In this document: positions 1 through 8,021 of the stretch, piece by piece
Layout: each line of letters begins with the position of its first letter
Numbering within the stretch: position 1 is the stretch's first letter
Assembly: GCA_946886245.1 (NCBI GenBank)
Contig: CAMPIF010000071.1
Location: 1 to 12,857, forward strand
DNA length: 12,857 nucleotides
Source of the DNA: Ectopseudomonas composti
GTDB taxonomy: Bacteria; Pseudomonadota; Gammaproteobacteria; Pseudomonadales; Pseudomonadaceae
Direction: 5' to 3'
Notes under the pieces: model-generated
Seen by the model: the letters and a program-made list of their open reading frames with translations, nothing else
What the model was told of the DNA's origin: nothing
Databases searched by the model: none
Position numbers and translations under genes: made by a program

Positions 1-3000
1 ACCTCACCGGCCAACTCCTTGACCACATCGGCGATCAGCTCCAGATCCCCCGTATGACTGACCCCCCCTGCCCAACCGACGCGAGGCTTGCGCCCACGTC
101 GACGCTGAGTGGTCAGGTTCTGCCACCACTCGCGCGGCAATCGGTTTTCGATCACCCGGATATCGGCGTGCAAGCCCGAGAAGGCATCAGCCAATGCCTC
201 GGTGGACACCACGAAACGGTCAACGAACCCCAGACCCTTACGCAGCGATTTCAGCACATCTCTGGGCATATGCTCGCGGTGCAGGCTCTTCATCGGCAGA
301 TTCGGCAGGTAATCATCCAGCTCGTAGACCTTGAACGCTCGCGACAGCGTCTTGATCCTGCGCATGGCTTCCAGACGCTCGTCTCCCAGCTGGCGCTGAA
401 GCACCAGTACATCAGGGTCGTAACGCGCAAGATCAGCCACCTGCAGGAGCCCATCGGAAAGCATGCCGTCGATCAGACCCGCATCGCGCATCGCCTCGAA
501 TGGCTTGATGACCCTGTAGTTGCCGCACCCCCAGGGGTCAGCCGGGTGAGCAAGCACGACGGGCAGTGGACGCCAGCTATCCAGCGGACGCCAGGTCAGC
601 TGCGCGTCGGCTTCCAGAGCAAATCCGGCTCCGCTCAATGAAAGGTTGCGGTTGTAGGCAGGATCGGCGGCGATCAACGGCAACCATTTGGCATACATGG
701 CATCCTGCTCGGCAACGAAGCGCTTGCGCTTGGCCTCCTGAGCGGCCGGATCGACCCTGGTCTGGCTGACGCTGCCCTCGTGCATCACGACGGCGTGCGG
801 CGTCCATACCGTGAGGTAGCCGGCCTCACGCGTCTTCAGGCAAAGATCGACGTCGTTGTAGGACACCTTGAAGGCTTGCTCATCGAGCCCGCCCACTTCT
901 TCGTAGAGGGACTTGCGGATCATCAGGCAGGCTGCCGTCACTGCGCTGTAGTTCTGATCAACCTGCAGCCGTTGCATATATCCCGGCGCATCCATGGCCT
1001 CGCCAATGAAGGGGTGATCTGCAGGTCCACGCAGGCCGAGAACAACCCCGGCATGCTGGATGCGGCCATCCGGATAGAGCAGCTTGGCACCGACCACACC
1101 GACTTCCGGACGCTGCGCGTGATTGAGCATGGCATCGAGCCAATCCTCACGCAGGATGGCCGTATCGTTGTTGAGCAGCACCAGGTACTCGCCGCGTGCG
1201 GCCTGGGCCGCCATATTGTTGATGGCCGAATAATTGAACGGATACGGGTAGCGCAAGACCCGCACCAACGACTCGCCCCAGCTTTCCACACCAGCCAGCC
1301 AGGCCTGCGCCTCGGACGTCTGGCTGTCGTTGTCGACTATCAGAACCTCATAGTTCGGGTAGCGCGTTTTCTCCAACAGGCTTTCCACGCAGCGCTGCAG
1401 AATCGGCAACTGATCCTTGGTGGGGATGATGATCGACACCAAGGGCTGCACCGAGTGACCGTAATCGATGCGGTAGCGCCCCGGCATATGGGGTTTCAGC
1501 GAAGCCTGGTAGCCACGCAATGCCAAGTGACGCAACAGGGTGGCGCGTTCGCACTCATTGTCCTGCAGCCTGGGCGCCTCGGCCACGACCAGGGCCTCAT
1601 CGATATGACCAAGACCGGCCATGCCGCCCTGCTCGATCAACCTCAGCAGCAAGTCGAACTCCACGGCCTGATCGAACATCGGATCAAAACCACCCGCAGC
1701 AATCAGAGCGTCGCGCCGAAAGAACCAGTGACGCGCCATTAGCGCTGGAAAACTGAGCAGCATGTCCAGATTGAAGTCTGGCCTGAAGCAGGCACCCAGC
1801 GTGCCATCCGACAATCGCTGGATCTCATCGCCGTACACCGCAAGGCAATCTGCGGGCGCGACACTCAACTCCAGTGCAGCCATGGGCAGGCCGCTGTCGG
1901 TAAGGGTTTCTCCAGCGCGGAGCAACATCAGCCAATCACAGGTATCGGCCTGGACCAGTTCGTTGAGAAGCCCGATGGCATTGCGGCCGGCTGTGTCGAA
2001 GAACTGCACCCCGAGCACATCATGCTGGACAGGCGCTCCTGCAGCGCTCAGAACGACAATCCTGGGCACCAACTGGGTAAAGACTGCACGGCTCAAACTG
2101 CCGAGGGTATTCGCCAGGCCATCGGCATCTTCGCTCGGATCAAGTACGTAGAACGTGAATGCTGGGGTTCTGTACTTGTTAAAACGCTCATTTATCAACT
2201 GCACCTGACTCGGCGTGAAAGCCCGCTGAGCAAGCCATTGTTCGATGACTTCCGTTCCTTTTCCTCGAGCAGGCCCCGGCCCCATGCCGGAGCTGGATCG
2301 CCTCGATCCGGGCAGGTCTACCCTCCCCGCAGCCGTCAACTGCTCGCTCCATCGTGTCAGTTCATCAGAGTCGGTCTGCTGGGCGAGCAGTCGAGTCAGT
2401 TCGCGATGGAAAGGGTACTGTTCGAATGCCGTACGTAGACTTGCTCGGAAGCCATCATCAAGAACCTCAAGCGAGCATGCTTTCGCCACAAGGCCGTCTT
2501 GCACGGCCAGCACATGCTTTAACTGACTGACCTGCAGCTTCCCCACCGGCTCAACGCGAATCAAAAGATCCACCGCCTCCAGCACATCAAAGAACGGCCG
2601 GTTGTAGAAAGGCAACTCCACAAACTGCTGGGGCTCGAATCGCCACAACGGGTGCTCGGAGAATGCAGGCCATTCGGAGTGGAATATTTCCTGAACGGTC
2701 AGGGAGTGCTGAGTAGAGAGACATGTGGCCAAGCGCTCGCACGCTGTCATGAAAAGCTCACTGGCCTGGCTATGAGAGAAGCCCATCTCCCCGAGCAATG
2801 TACATATGAAGCTGTGGAATTTTTGACGTTCCAAGCTCAGTACTGGTGACTCATGAGATAACGCCACCAACAAATCGGTGCCATGGTCCGAGACAGGATA
2901 ATTTACTTCTCGAATAACGTAGGGTCTTTCCAATATCCGCGCCTTGGCGCGAGCCAGAAAGTAGAACGCGTGACCAAACTCCTGAAACTCCATCCCCGTA

Positions 3001-3530
3001 TCACGGGGCATCTTCGAGTACCAATCCTTGACGATGTCTGTACGCAGAACGGCATACCAGGGCGGAATGTAGTTCGACATGAAGGTAGCAATTCGCTCGT
3101 CAAGGGATTCACTTGAGAAATCCTCGACAACCTTCTTGTCGCGCAGAAAATAATGAACCTTATCCTTCTCAGGTAGGTACATGAGGCAGTAGCCGTGGCA
3201 GATCCCATAGTCCGAGTTGGCCTGGAGGAATTCAATCGAGTCAGCGAGGGCATCGTGCAATACGAAATCATCGTCAGCCACAAAAACCATATAGGGCGTA
3301 TCGACGAGTGAAACGCCTCGCTCGAGCTTCTCACGAAATCCCTGATATCCGTATTCGGGGCAATGGATGTAGAGAATATCCGGATTGGCGGAGCAACCTC
3401 CATCTATCGCATCGCTCGATGAATCCAAAACAATGACATTCGCCCCCAGTGCCTCGTAGTACCTGAGTGAGCGCCGGACAAAATCCGGACGGCCATGGGT
3501 GCACAGCAACAACGTCAAATCATTCTTCAT
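1..3530 (-). CDS. Large multidomain glycosyltransferase, probable flagellin glycosyltransferase (partial, C-terminus beyond the window)
   Basis: The frame is open from the ATG at 3530 to the left edge (1176 codons, no stop), so the C-terminus is missing. I see four modules. Residues 1 to about 300 are a TIGR00180-like GT-A domain: it begins MKNDLTLLLCTHGRPDFVRR and has a DDD motif at 86-88. Residues about 408-428 are a Ser/Gly/Pro/Arg-rich linker. Residues about 430-690 are a second GT-A-like module without a clear DxD (WLMLLRAGETL at the expected place). Residues about 698-950 are a canonical GT2 domain: VSIIIPTKDQ at 698 and NNDT at 787-790. From about 990 a GT-B-like module begins (WGCGNYR at 1000-1006, VGWAGGVSHTGDL from 1151). 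The family transfers nucleotide-activated sugars in the cytoplasm. Next to flgL and a sugar-nucleotide cassette, flagellin is the likely acceptor, as for the glycosyltransferases of the P. aeruginosa flgL-fliC island. The ribosome site before the ATG is weak (AAGAGA about 10 bases upstream). An O-antigen or other surface-glycan role is the alternative. Confidence 0.88.
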   Translation of the reverse strand, partial: MKNDLTLLLCTHGRPDFVRRSLRYYEALGANVIVLDSSSDAIDGGCSANPDILYIHCPEYGYQGFREKLERGVSLVDTPYMVFVADDDFVLHDALADSIEFLQANSDYGICHGYCLMYLPEKDKVHYFLRDKKVVEDFSSESLDERIATFMSNYIPPWYAVLRTDIVKDWYSKMPRDTGMEFQEFGHAFYFLARAKARILERPYVIREVNYPVSDHGTDLLVALSHESPVLSLERQKFHSFICTLLGEMGFSHSQASELFMTACERLATCLSTQHSLTVQEIFHSEWPAFSEHPLWRFEPQQFVELPFYNRPFFDVLEAVDLLIRVEPVGKLQVSQLKHVLAVQDGLVAKACSLEVLDDGFRASLRTAFEQYPFHRELTRLLAQQTDSDELTRWSEQLTAAGRVDLPGSRRSSSGMGPGPARGKGTEVIEQWLAQRAFTPSQVQLINERFNKYRTPAFTFYVLDPSEDADGLANTLGSLSRAVFTQLVPRIVVLSAAGAPVQHDVLGVQFFDTAGRNAIGLLNELVQADTCDWLMLLRAGETLTDSGLPMAALELSVAPADCLAVYGDEIQRLSDGTLGACFRPDFNLDMLLSFPALMARHWFFRRDALIAAGGFDPMFDQAVEFDLLLRLIEQGGMAGLGHIDEALVVAEAPRLQDNECERATLLRHLALRGYQASLKPHMPGRYRIDYGHSVQPLVSIIIPTKDQLPILQRCVESLLEKTRYPNYEVLIVDNDSQTSEAQAWLAGVESWGESLVRVLRYPYPFNYSAINNMAAQAARGEYLVLLNNDTAILREDWLDAMLNHAQRPEVGVVGAKLLYPDGRIQHAGVVLGLRGPADHPFIGEAMDAPGYMQRLQVDQNYSAVTAACLMIRKSLYEEVGGLDEQAFKVSYNDVDLCLKTREAGYLTVWTPHAVVMHEGSVSQTRVDPAAQEAKRKRFVAEQDAMYAKWLPLIAADPAYNRNLSLSGAGFALEADAQLTWRPLDSWRPLPVVLAHPADPWGCGNYRVIKPFEAMRDAGLIDGMLSDGLLQVADLARYDPDVLVLQRQLGDERLEAMRRIKTLSRAFKVYELDDYLPNLPMKSLHREHMPRDVLKSLRKGLGFVDRFVVSTEALADAFSGLHADIRVIENRLPREWWQNLTTQRRRGRKPRVGWAGGVSHTGDLELIADVVKELAGE

Positions 3531-3669
3531 CGATGTAAATCTCTTTTGCCCTTCGACCTGCAAGCAGTGGGCACGACAGCGCCTTCATGCGCAGAACCTG
3601 GAGGCTCGTTTATTCGTGTGCACATCGCTCACTGCAGTACGTGAAGACGTTCTTGCACCAGCATGCACG
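3531..3669. other. Intergenic gap before the large glycosyltransferase gene
   Basis: These 139 bases separate the acyltransferase stop from the glycosyltransferase ATG. It is the only sizeable gap in an otherwise overlapping cassette. I found no convincing sigma-70, sigma-54 or sigma-28 promoter, and no hairpin followed by a T-run on the minus strand. In-frame TTG codons lie upstream of the ATG, but the glycosyltransferase family start matches the ATG. Confidence 0.5.
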
Positions 3670-4317
3670 TCATAGCCGGAAGAAGTCCGCGAGGATGTCA
3701 TGCTTGGGCGGCTTGGTTACCACAGTCCCGCCTGGTCCCTGATAAACACAGCAGGCGCCTGGCGTATCGGTGTTGAGGACAGTGACTCCTTGCGAAACGA
3801 AGCTGCGGTCACCCAGACGAGAACGCCCGATCACCGCACTGTTTGGATACAGGATTACACCTTCGCCCAGTACAGGGGCCACCCCATGGTTTTTACCGAC
3901 GGTCGAGTTCTGATACAGCACCAGGAACTCGCCATAGATCGCTTTGGCCAGAACGATGCCTACCGAGTGACCAATGAAGAACACCTTGGGCATCTCGATT
4001 TCATAGAACAGATCAATACCATTCAATGTCTTGTTGAGATAGAAGAGCTTGGCACAGACGCGCGGATCGCCGCCTGCCCGCCAGAGTGTATTGGCCAGGT
4101 AGTATAGAAAGAGGGTGTATTGTGTGGAGTGCAGATAATCGAAGCGACCTTTTTCCCACATCTTCACGCCATCGATACAGTGGCCGACGCGCGCCAGGCC
4201 TTCATCCAGGCAGCGCTCTATTTCGCCTCTGCAACTCACACCATCCGGGAAAAACGTATCCAGTTGCCGGCACAGGTAGTCCAGCAGCGCCTCGCGACTC
4301 GTCCCCTTAAGCTCCAT
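3670..4317 (-). CDS. Serine O-acetyltransferase-like left-handed beta-helix acyltransferase
   Basis: The protein has 215 residues. The N-terminal half is helical (about 1-100). The C-terminal half carries hexapeptide-type turns of the left-handed beta-helix acyltransferase fold: FIGHSVGIVLA at 114-124 with a candidate catalytic His117, STVG at 138-141, GEGVILYPNSAVIG at 151-164 and GDRSFVSQGVTVLN at 169-182. The layout resembles serine acetyltransferases (CysE-like), which use acetyl-CoA. In a sugar cassette the substrate is more likely a hydroxyl or amino group of the sugar, but that is inference. It starts at the ATG at 4317 and overlaps the end of the upstream SDR gene by 11 bases, so co-expression is very likely. 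A true cysteine-biosynthesis CysE is unlikely because of the context and the divergent repeats. Confidence 0.75.
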   Translation of the reverse strand: MELKGTSREALLDYLCRQLDTFFPDGVSCRGEIERCLDEGLARVGHCIDGVKMWEKGRFDYLHSTQYTLFLYYLANTLWRAGGDPRVCAKLFYLNKTLNGIDLFYEIEMPKVFFIGHSVGIVLAKAIYGEFLVLYQNSTVGKNHGVAPVLGEGVILYPNSAVIGRSRLGDRSFVSQGVTVLNTDTPGACCVYQGPGGTVVTKPPKHDILADFFRL

Positions 4318-5128
4318 GATTCGACCCTTTCAGTCGTTCCAGCATTGCTGGCAAGTGGTCGAGTAGCTGTCGCGGCCGGAAGCCGAATGCCTGGCTAGCT
4401 TTTCCATTGGAAACCCGGGGCATGTGCTGAGTGTCCGTGCGACTGCATGTCACTCGTGCACCCGTAATTCTCCTCAGCTCCATCATCAATTGCTCATTGC
4501 TGGTATTACCACCGGCGCATACGTTGTAAATACCATTGCCTGCGCCGACCAGCATGTCCTGCAACAATGCTGTCACATCGTCGATATGCACGTAGTCGCG
4601 GGCGTAAGCGGCAGAGCTGTCGAGCGTAAATGTTTCGCCACTCAATGCCCGCGGCAAAACCTGCGCGAGAAACCCTCCCTCCCTGAGTGTGTCGCTGTAG
4701 ACACAGGAAAGCCTGGCAACACATGCCCGGTCACCGGAGTGATTCAGGCAGAGGTTCTCACCCAGCGATTTCGACAGGTCATAGAGGCTTCTCGGGTTTG
4801 CTGTATCAAGCTGCAACACGGTGGACTCGTTTACACAGTCGTCGGGTAACGCATCGTACAGCCGCGTGGAAGACAAATAGACCAGACGCTCGAAGCGACC
4901 GGCGCGCAAAACCCTGGCCAGCAACGCACTGTGTGCCTCCACGGTATCGAAGGGGCGATCATAAAAATCGTTGGTCAGACCTACGCAGTAGAAAACATGC
5001 CCCAGGTTCTCATCCAACCAGCTCTGATCTTCACGAGCAGGCGCATGAACCCTGTGGCCTTGGTCGCTCAGCCTGGCCAGAAGATGCGAACCGACGAAAC
5101 CATGTGCCCCCAGAACAGTGAAAAGCAT
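4307..5128 (-). CDS. NAD-dependent epimerase/dehydratase family (extended SDR), probable nucleotide-sugar 4-ketoreductase
   Basis: A 273-residue extended SDR, short for the family (usually 300-350). It shows the Rossmann glycine motif GAHGFVG at 7-13, the active-site SST at 86-88, the catalytic YDLSK (Tyr116, Lys120), and the substrate-side RDYVHIDDV at 177-185 that is typical of sugar-nucleotide epimerases and reductases. It lies 12 bases after the FkbM-type gene, with GGGGA about 6 bases before the ATG. The cassette makes a 4-keto-6-deoxy sugar and needs a step to remove the ketone. This is the only remaining oxidoreductase, so the inferred role is C4 ketoreduction after epimerisation and C-methylation. 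The motifs alone do not exclude a true epimerase. Confidence 0.82.
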   Translation of the reverse strand: MLFTVLGAHGFVGSHLLARLSDQGHRVHAPAREDQSWLDENLGHVFYCVGLTNDFYDRPFDTVEAHSALLARVLRAGRFERLVYLSSTRLYDALPDDCVNESTVLQLDTANPRSLYDLSKSLGENLCLNHSGDRACVARLSCVYSDTLREGGFLAQVLPRALSGETFTLDSSAAYARDYVHIDDVTALLQDMLVGAGNGIYNVCAGGNTSNEQLMMELRRITGARVTCSRTDTQHMPRVSNGKASQAFGFRPRQLLDHLPAMLERLKGSNHGA

Positions 5129-5140
5129 GCGCTGTCCCCA

Positions 5141-6214
5141 TCAATTCAGCGGATGGTGCAAAGCCGGATCTCGGTGCCATAACAGCTTCGGGCTGACCCC
5201 TTCGCAATACGCGACATCCAGCCCCTCGAGGGTTCTGGGGTCCTTGATAGCCAGCATGTTGAAACCGTGCGGCGGTCCCTCCAGATAAACCTTGTCGACG
5301 GCAATCAGCTCAATCGGCCTTCCGGACATATCCACGTTGGAGTTGAAATCACGCACCGCAAACAGGCGATATCCGTGTCCGGCAAGCAAGCGTGAAATTG
5401 GCGCATTCTCGAGCCCGGCGGACCAATCGACATAGTGCCTGTGTACTTCGAAAACGATGTCAGGCGCTTCACCGGCGGGACGAGCAAGCTGCTCAACCGC
5501 GCCCTCCAGCACTCTGCTCTCCGCCCCTTCGATATCCAGCATGATCAGACCGAGCCGCTTGATGTTCTGTCGAGTGCAGTATTCGTCCACGGTAATGGTG
5601 GCGAAGCTATCCTCACTGTCGCTGCCAGCAGGCTCGGCGTGGGCAAAAGAATCGTTACCGACCAGGCGCAGCTGCTCGCTGCTGTCGGACCACAAGCCCA
5701 GCTCCCATGCATGAATGTTCTGCAAGCCATTGAGTCGAGCATTGTGGCGCAGCATCTCTAGTTGCGCCTTGTTTGGCTCAAAAGCATGGCAGTGTCCGCC
5801 GCTGTCGCGCATGGCTCGAGCCATGAGCACAGCCTGATCCCCGAAATAGGCACCGCCCACCAGTACATCCTGGCAGCGTGAAGCAAAATGAACCAACAGT
5901 CTGGTGGTTTGTGGCTCCCAGACGTGGTCTGGGTTGACCGGCGAACTGAGGACAAAATCACGAGCGATCTTGGTTCGGTAGAGAAAATCAAAGACCGCAC
6001 CATCTGCCAGCACCTTGCGCACGACCTGACTTTCATCATGCAAGGCATCTACGAGGGGTCCCGTGATGTCATCACGAACGCTACCCGGATAGTCCGTTAT
6101 GTCTTTTTCAATCGCCTTGCACAGCACCAGGAATTTCTCGCGCGCCGCATCGTTGCTGCCAATGGCTCGCAGCGCTGGCGCAACCTGCTCGATCTCGAAT
6201 TTTTCATTGCTCAT
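5141..6214 (-). CDS. FkbM-family SAM-dependent methyltransferase with N-terminal extension
   Basis: A 357-residue protein. The methyltransferase core spans about residues 105-320: SAM motif I VLVGGAYFGDQ at 117-127, the ribose-binding acidic FEPN at 145-148, and the FkbM signature LDIEGAE at 226-232. FkbM enzymes normally O-methylate hydroxyl groups, often on sugars of glycans or natural products. Residues 1 to about 105 are a helical extension that I do not recognise, and there is a tail of about 35 residues. The ATG at 6214 overlaps the stop of the upstream gene as ATGA, with GGGAG 6 bases before it. That fixes the start and indicates translational coupling. The substrate is unknown: it could act on the nucleotide sugar, on a transferred glycan, or on another hydroxyl. 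Confidence 0.85.
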   Translation of the reverse strand: MSNEKFEIEQVAPALRAIGSNDAAREKFLVLCKAIEKDITDYPGSVRDDITGPLVDALHDESQVVRKVLADGAVFDFLYRTKIARDFVLSSPVNPDHVWEPQTTRLLVHFASRCQDVLVGGAYFGDQAVLMARAMRDSGGHCHAFEPNKAQLEMLRHNARLNGLQNIHAWELGLWSDSSEQLRLVGNDSFAHAEPAGSDSEDSFATITVDEYCTRQNIKRLGLIMLDIEGAESRVLEGAVEQLARPAGEAPDIVFEVHRHYVDWSAGLENAPISRLLAGHGYRLFAVRDFNSNVDMSGRPIELIAVDKVYLEGPPHGFNMLAIKDPRTLEGLDVAYCEGVSPKLLWHRDPALHHPLN

Positions 6215-7464
6215 TGAGTTCTCCCACTGGCACTAGCGCTTGGCAAAAAACGAATAACCGGTACGGCAACCAGGAGACGCCCACCCCAACTTTGGACATA
6301 AGCCAATTCAGTGGCCAGTTCATCACTCAGGTTCCAGGGTAACAGCAGCACATAATCCGGCTTCTGCTCGGCGATTTGCGCAGGAGCAAGGATGGGTATG
6401 CGACTGCCAGGTAGAAACTTGCCCTGTTTGTGCGGATTTGCATCAGCCACCCACGCCAGTAGATCACTGCGTACACCCGCGTAATTGAGCAGCGTGTTCC
6501 CCTTGGCCGCAGCCCCGTAACCTACGACTTTTTTGCCGTCGGCCTTGGCCTGGAGCAGAAAGCGCAGCAGCTCATGCTTGATGCGCTCGGCAGCAGGTGA
6601 AAGAGTTGCGTAGTAATCGGCGGTTCTCAAACCAGATCGTTCTTCTCGCGCCAGCATCGCATCGACGGCAGGATCAACCGGGTGTCCTCCCTTGGCACGC
6701 TGCACAAACACTCGCAGCGAGCCTCCGTGGGTCGACAACTCCTCGACGCAGAAAACAGTCAGACCGTTACGCGCACAGAGCGCCTGCACTGCTATCAGTG
6801 ACAGGTAGGAGTAATGCTCGTGATAGAGCGTGTCGAACTGATGCTCGGTCATCAATCGCAGTAGATGGGGAAACTCGAAAGTAGCGACGCCATTGGGCTT
6901 GAGCAGCGCAGCGAAACCCCTGAGAAAGTCGTTTATATCGGGCACATGAGCCAGCACATTGTTGGCCACCATCAGGTCGGCACTCCAGCCCTCATCCGCC
7001 AGTTGGCCTGCGACCATCTGACCGAAGAAAAGCTCGCGAATCTCGAGCCCTTTCTTGCGAGCGGCACATGCTGTACTTGCCGTGGGCTCTATACCCAGGC
7101 AGGGAATCCCGTGGCCGGCGAAATACTGCAGCAGGTAGCCGTCGTTCGCCGCCACTTCCACTACCTTGCTCCCGGCAGTCAGGCCGAAGCGCTCGATCAT
7201 GCTGACTACATAGCGTTCGGCGTGGGCGAGCCAACTGCTGGAAAAGGAGCTGAAGTAGGCGTAGTCCGCATCGAATAGGCTATCGGCCGCACGGTAGTCC
7301 TCAACCTGCACCAGCCAGCAGGATTCGCATACCCGGACTCGCAGAGGGACCCACTGCTCCGATTGATCGAGCTGTGCAGCACTGATGTAAGCGTTCGAAG
7401 GCGGTGCCGTCCCCAGATCGATCATCGTCAGGTGTACCGGCATACCGCAACCACGGCAATTCAC
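6211..7464 (-). CDS. Sugar C-methyltransferase, TylC3/NovU/TcaB9-like (zinc-binding N-terminus)
   Basis: A 417-residue three-part protein typical of C-3 methyltransferases acting on NDP-4-keto-6-deoxysugars. The N-terminal zinc-binding domain has CxxC pairs Cys3/Cys6 and Cys46/Cys49. The SAM-binding core has VVEVAANDGYLLQ at 101-113. The family active-site stretch YHEHYSY is at 214-220; by analogy with TcaB9 its Tyr/Glu/His residues deprotonate C3. The C-terminal domain (about 310-400) has the GYGAAAKGNT signature of the C-methyltransferase C-terminal family. The start is a GTG at 7464, overlapping the stop of the epimerase gene as GTGA, with GGGAG 7 bases upstream. With CDP-4-keto-6-deoxyglucose made next door, the expected product is a branched 3-C-methyl 4-keto sugar. 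Position 3 is inferred from the family. Confidence 0.9.
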   Translation of the reverse strand: MNCRGCGMPVHLTMIDLGTAPPSNAYISAAQLDQSEQWVPLRVRVCESCWLVQVEDYRAADSLFDADYAYFSSFSSSWLAHAERYVVSMIERFGLTAGSKVVEVAANDGYLLQYFAGHGIPCLGIEPTASTACAARKKGLEIRELFFGQMVAGQLADEGWSADLMVANNVLAHVPDINDFLRGFAALLKPNGVATFEFPHLLRLMTEHQFDTLYHEHYSYLSLIAVQALCARNGLTVFCVEELSTHGGSLRVFVQRAKGGHPVDPAVDAMLAREERSGLRTADYYATLSPAAERIKHELLRFLLQAKADGKKVVGYGAAAKGNTLLNYAGVRSDLLAWVADANPHKQGKFLPGSRIPILAPAQIAEQKPDYVLLLPWNLSDELATELAYVQSWGGRLLVAVPVIRFLPSASASGRTQ

Positions 7465-8021
7465 AGGCGCACTCCCTGAAAATGCTCATCCAGAACGGGG
7501 TGGGAGGCATCACGGACCGATACGTTTCTCAACGGCAACGGCCATTCCACACGCAGACGCGGGTCGCTGACGGATAGCCCACCTTCATGGCCAGGTTCGT
7601 AGTCGGCACTATGCAGATAAAGTAGCTCGACATCATCTGTGAGTGCCTGGAAACCATGAGCGAACCCCGGCGGCAGCAAAAGGCTGCGGCCATCACCGGC
7701 CTCCAGTCGCTCGGCATGCCATTGCAGGAAGGTCGGCGAGCCCTGACGAACGTCCACCGCCACGTCCCACACCTGGCCACGCAGACAGCTGATCAGCTTG
7801 CACTCGGCATGCGGTGGGTACTGGAAGTGCAGGCCGCGCACCGTACCGCGCTCGCGGGTCAGAGACCGATTGATCTGACGCACATGGAAGGGCTGACCGA
7901 ACGCCTGCAGACTCCCTTCGCAATACAAGCGGGCGAAACGTCCGCGCTCGTCCTGATGCTCGCGGTGCTGCAGGGCAAACAGGCCGGGCAACGGCAGCTC
8001 GATCAACTGCAGCTCGCTCAT
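7461..8021 (-). CDS. RmlC-like nucleotide-4-keto-6-deoxysugar 3(,5)-epimerase
   Basis: A 186-residue cupin enzyme, the usual length for dTDP-4-dehydrorhamnose 3,5-epimerases. Numbered from the ATG at 8021, it has DERG early, RGLHF with the catalytic-base His65, substrate-contact Lys75 (ECKL), VDVR with Asp90, LLY with Tyr135 and DYEP with Tyr141. So both the His base and the candidate Tyr acid are retained. The stretch between the tyrosines differs from classical RmlC, so it may epimerise C3 only or both C3 and C5. Its substrate here is probably CDP-linked, since no rmlA or rmlB is present and rfbFG precede it. The ATG overlaps the rfbG stop as ATGA with GGGAG 5 bases upstream. An in-frame TTG at 8033 is less likely. 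Confidence 0.88.
   Translation of the reverse strand: MSELQLIELPLPGLFALQHREHQDERGRFARLYCEGSLQAFGQPFHVRQINRSLTRERGTVRGLHFQYPPHAECKLISCLRGQVWDVAVDVRQGSPTFLQWHAERLEAGDGRSLLLPPGFAHGFQALTDDVELLYLHSADYEPGHEGGLSVSDPRLRVEWPLPLRNVSVRDASHPVLDEHFQGVRL

Noticed and set aside
780..1742. Long plus-strand open frame of 320 codons, and its smaller companions between 54 and 2850
   Set aside because: They lie antisense to the glycosyltransferase frame, whose motifs (VSIIIP, NNDT) are unmistakable. They share its codon register, which explains their length, and show no recognisable domain.
2903..3403. Minus-strand open frame of 166 codons
   Set aside because: It is a shifted frame over the N-terminal glycosyltransferase module, and its Ser/Arg-rich translation has no family resemblance.
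3531..3669. Possible sigma-28 promoter (TAAA about 16 bases before GCGCATGA) and a possible sigma-70 -35 (TTGCAG) ahead of the glycosyltransferase
   Set aside because: The -10 parts match too poorly (about 5 of 8 for sigma-28, fewer for sigma-70) to call a promoter.
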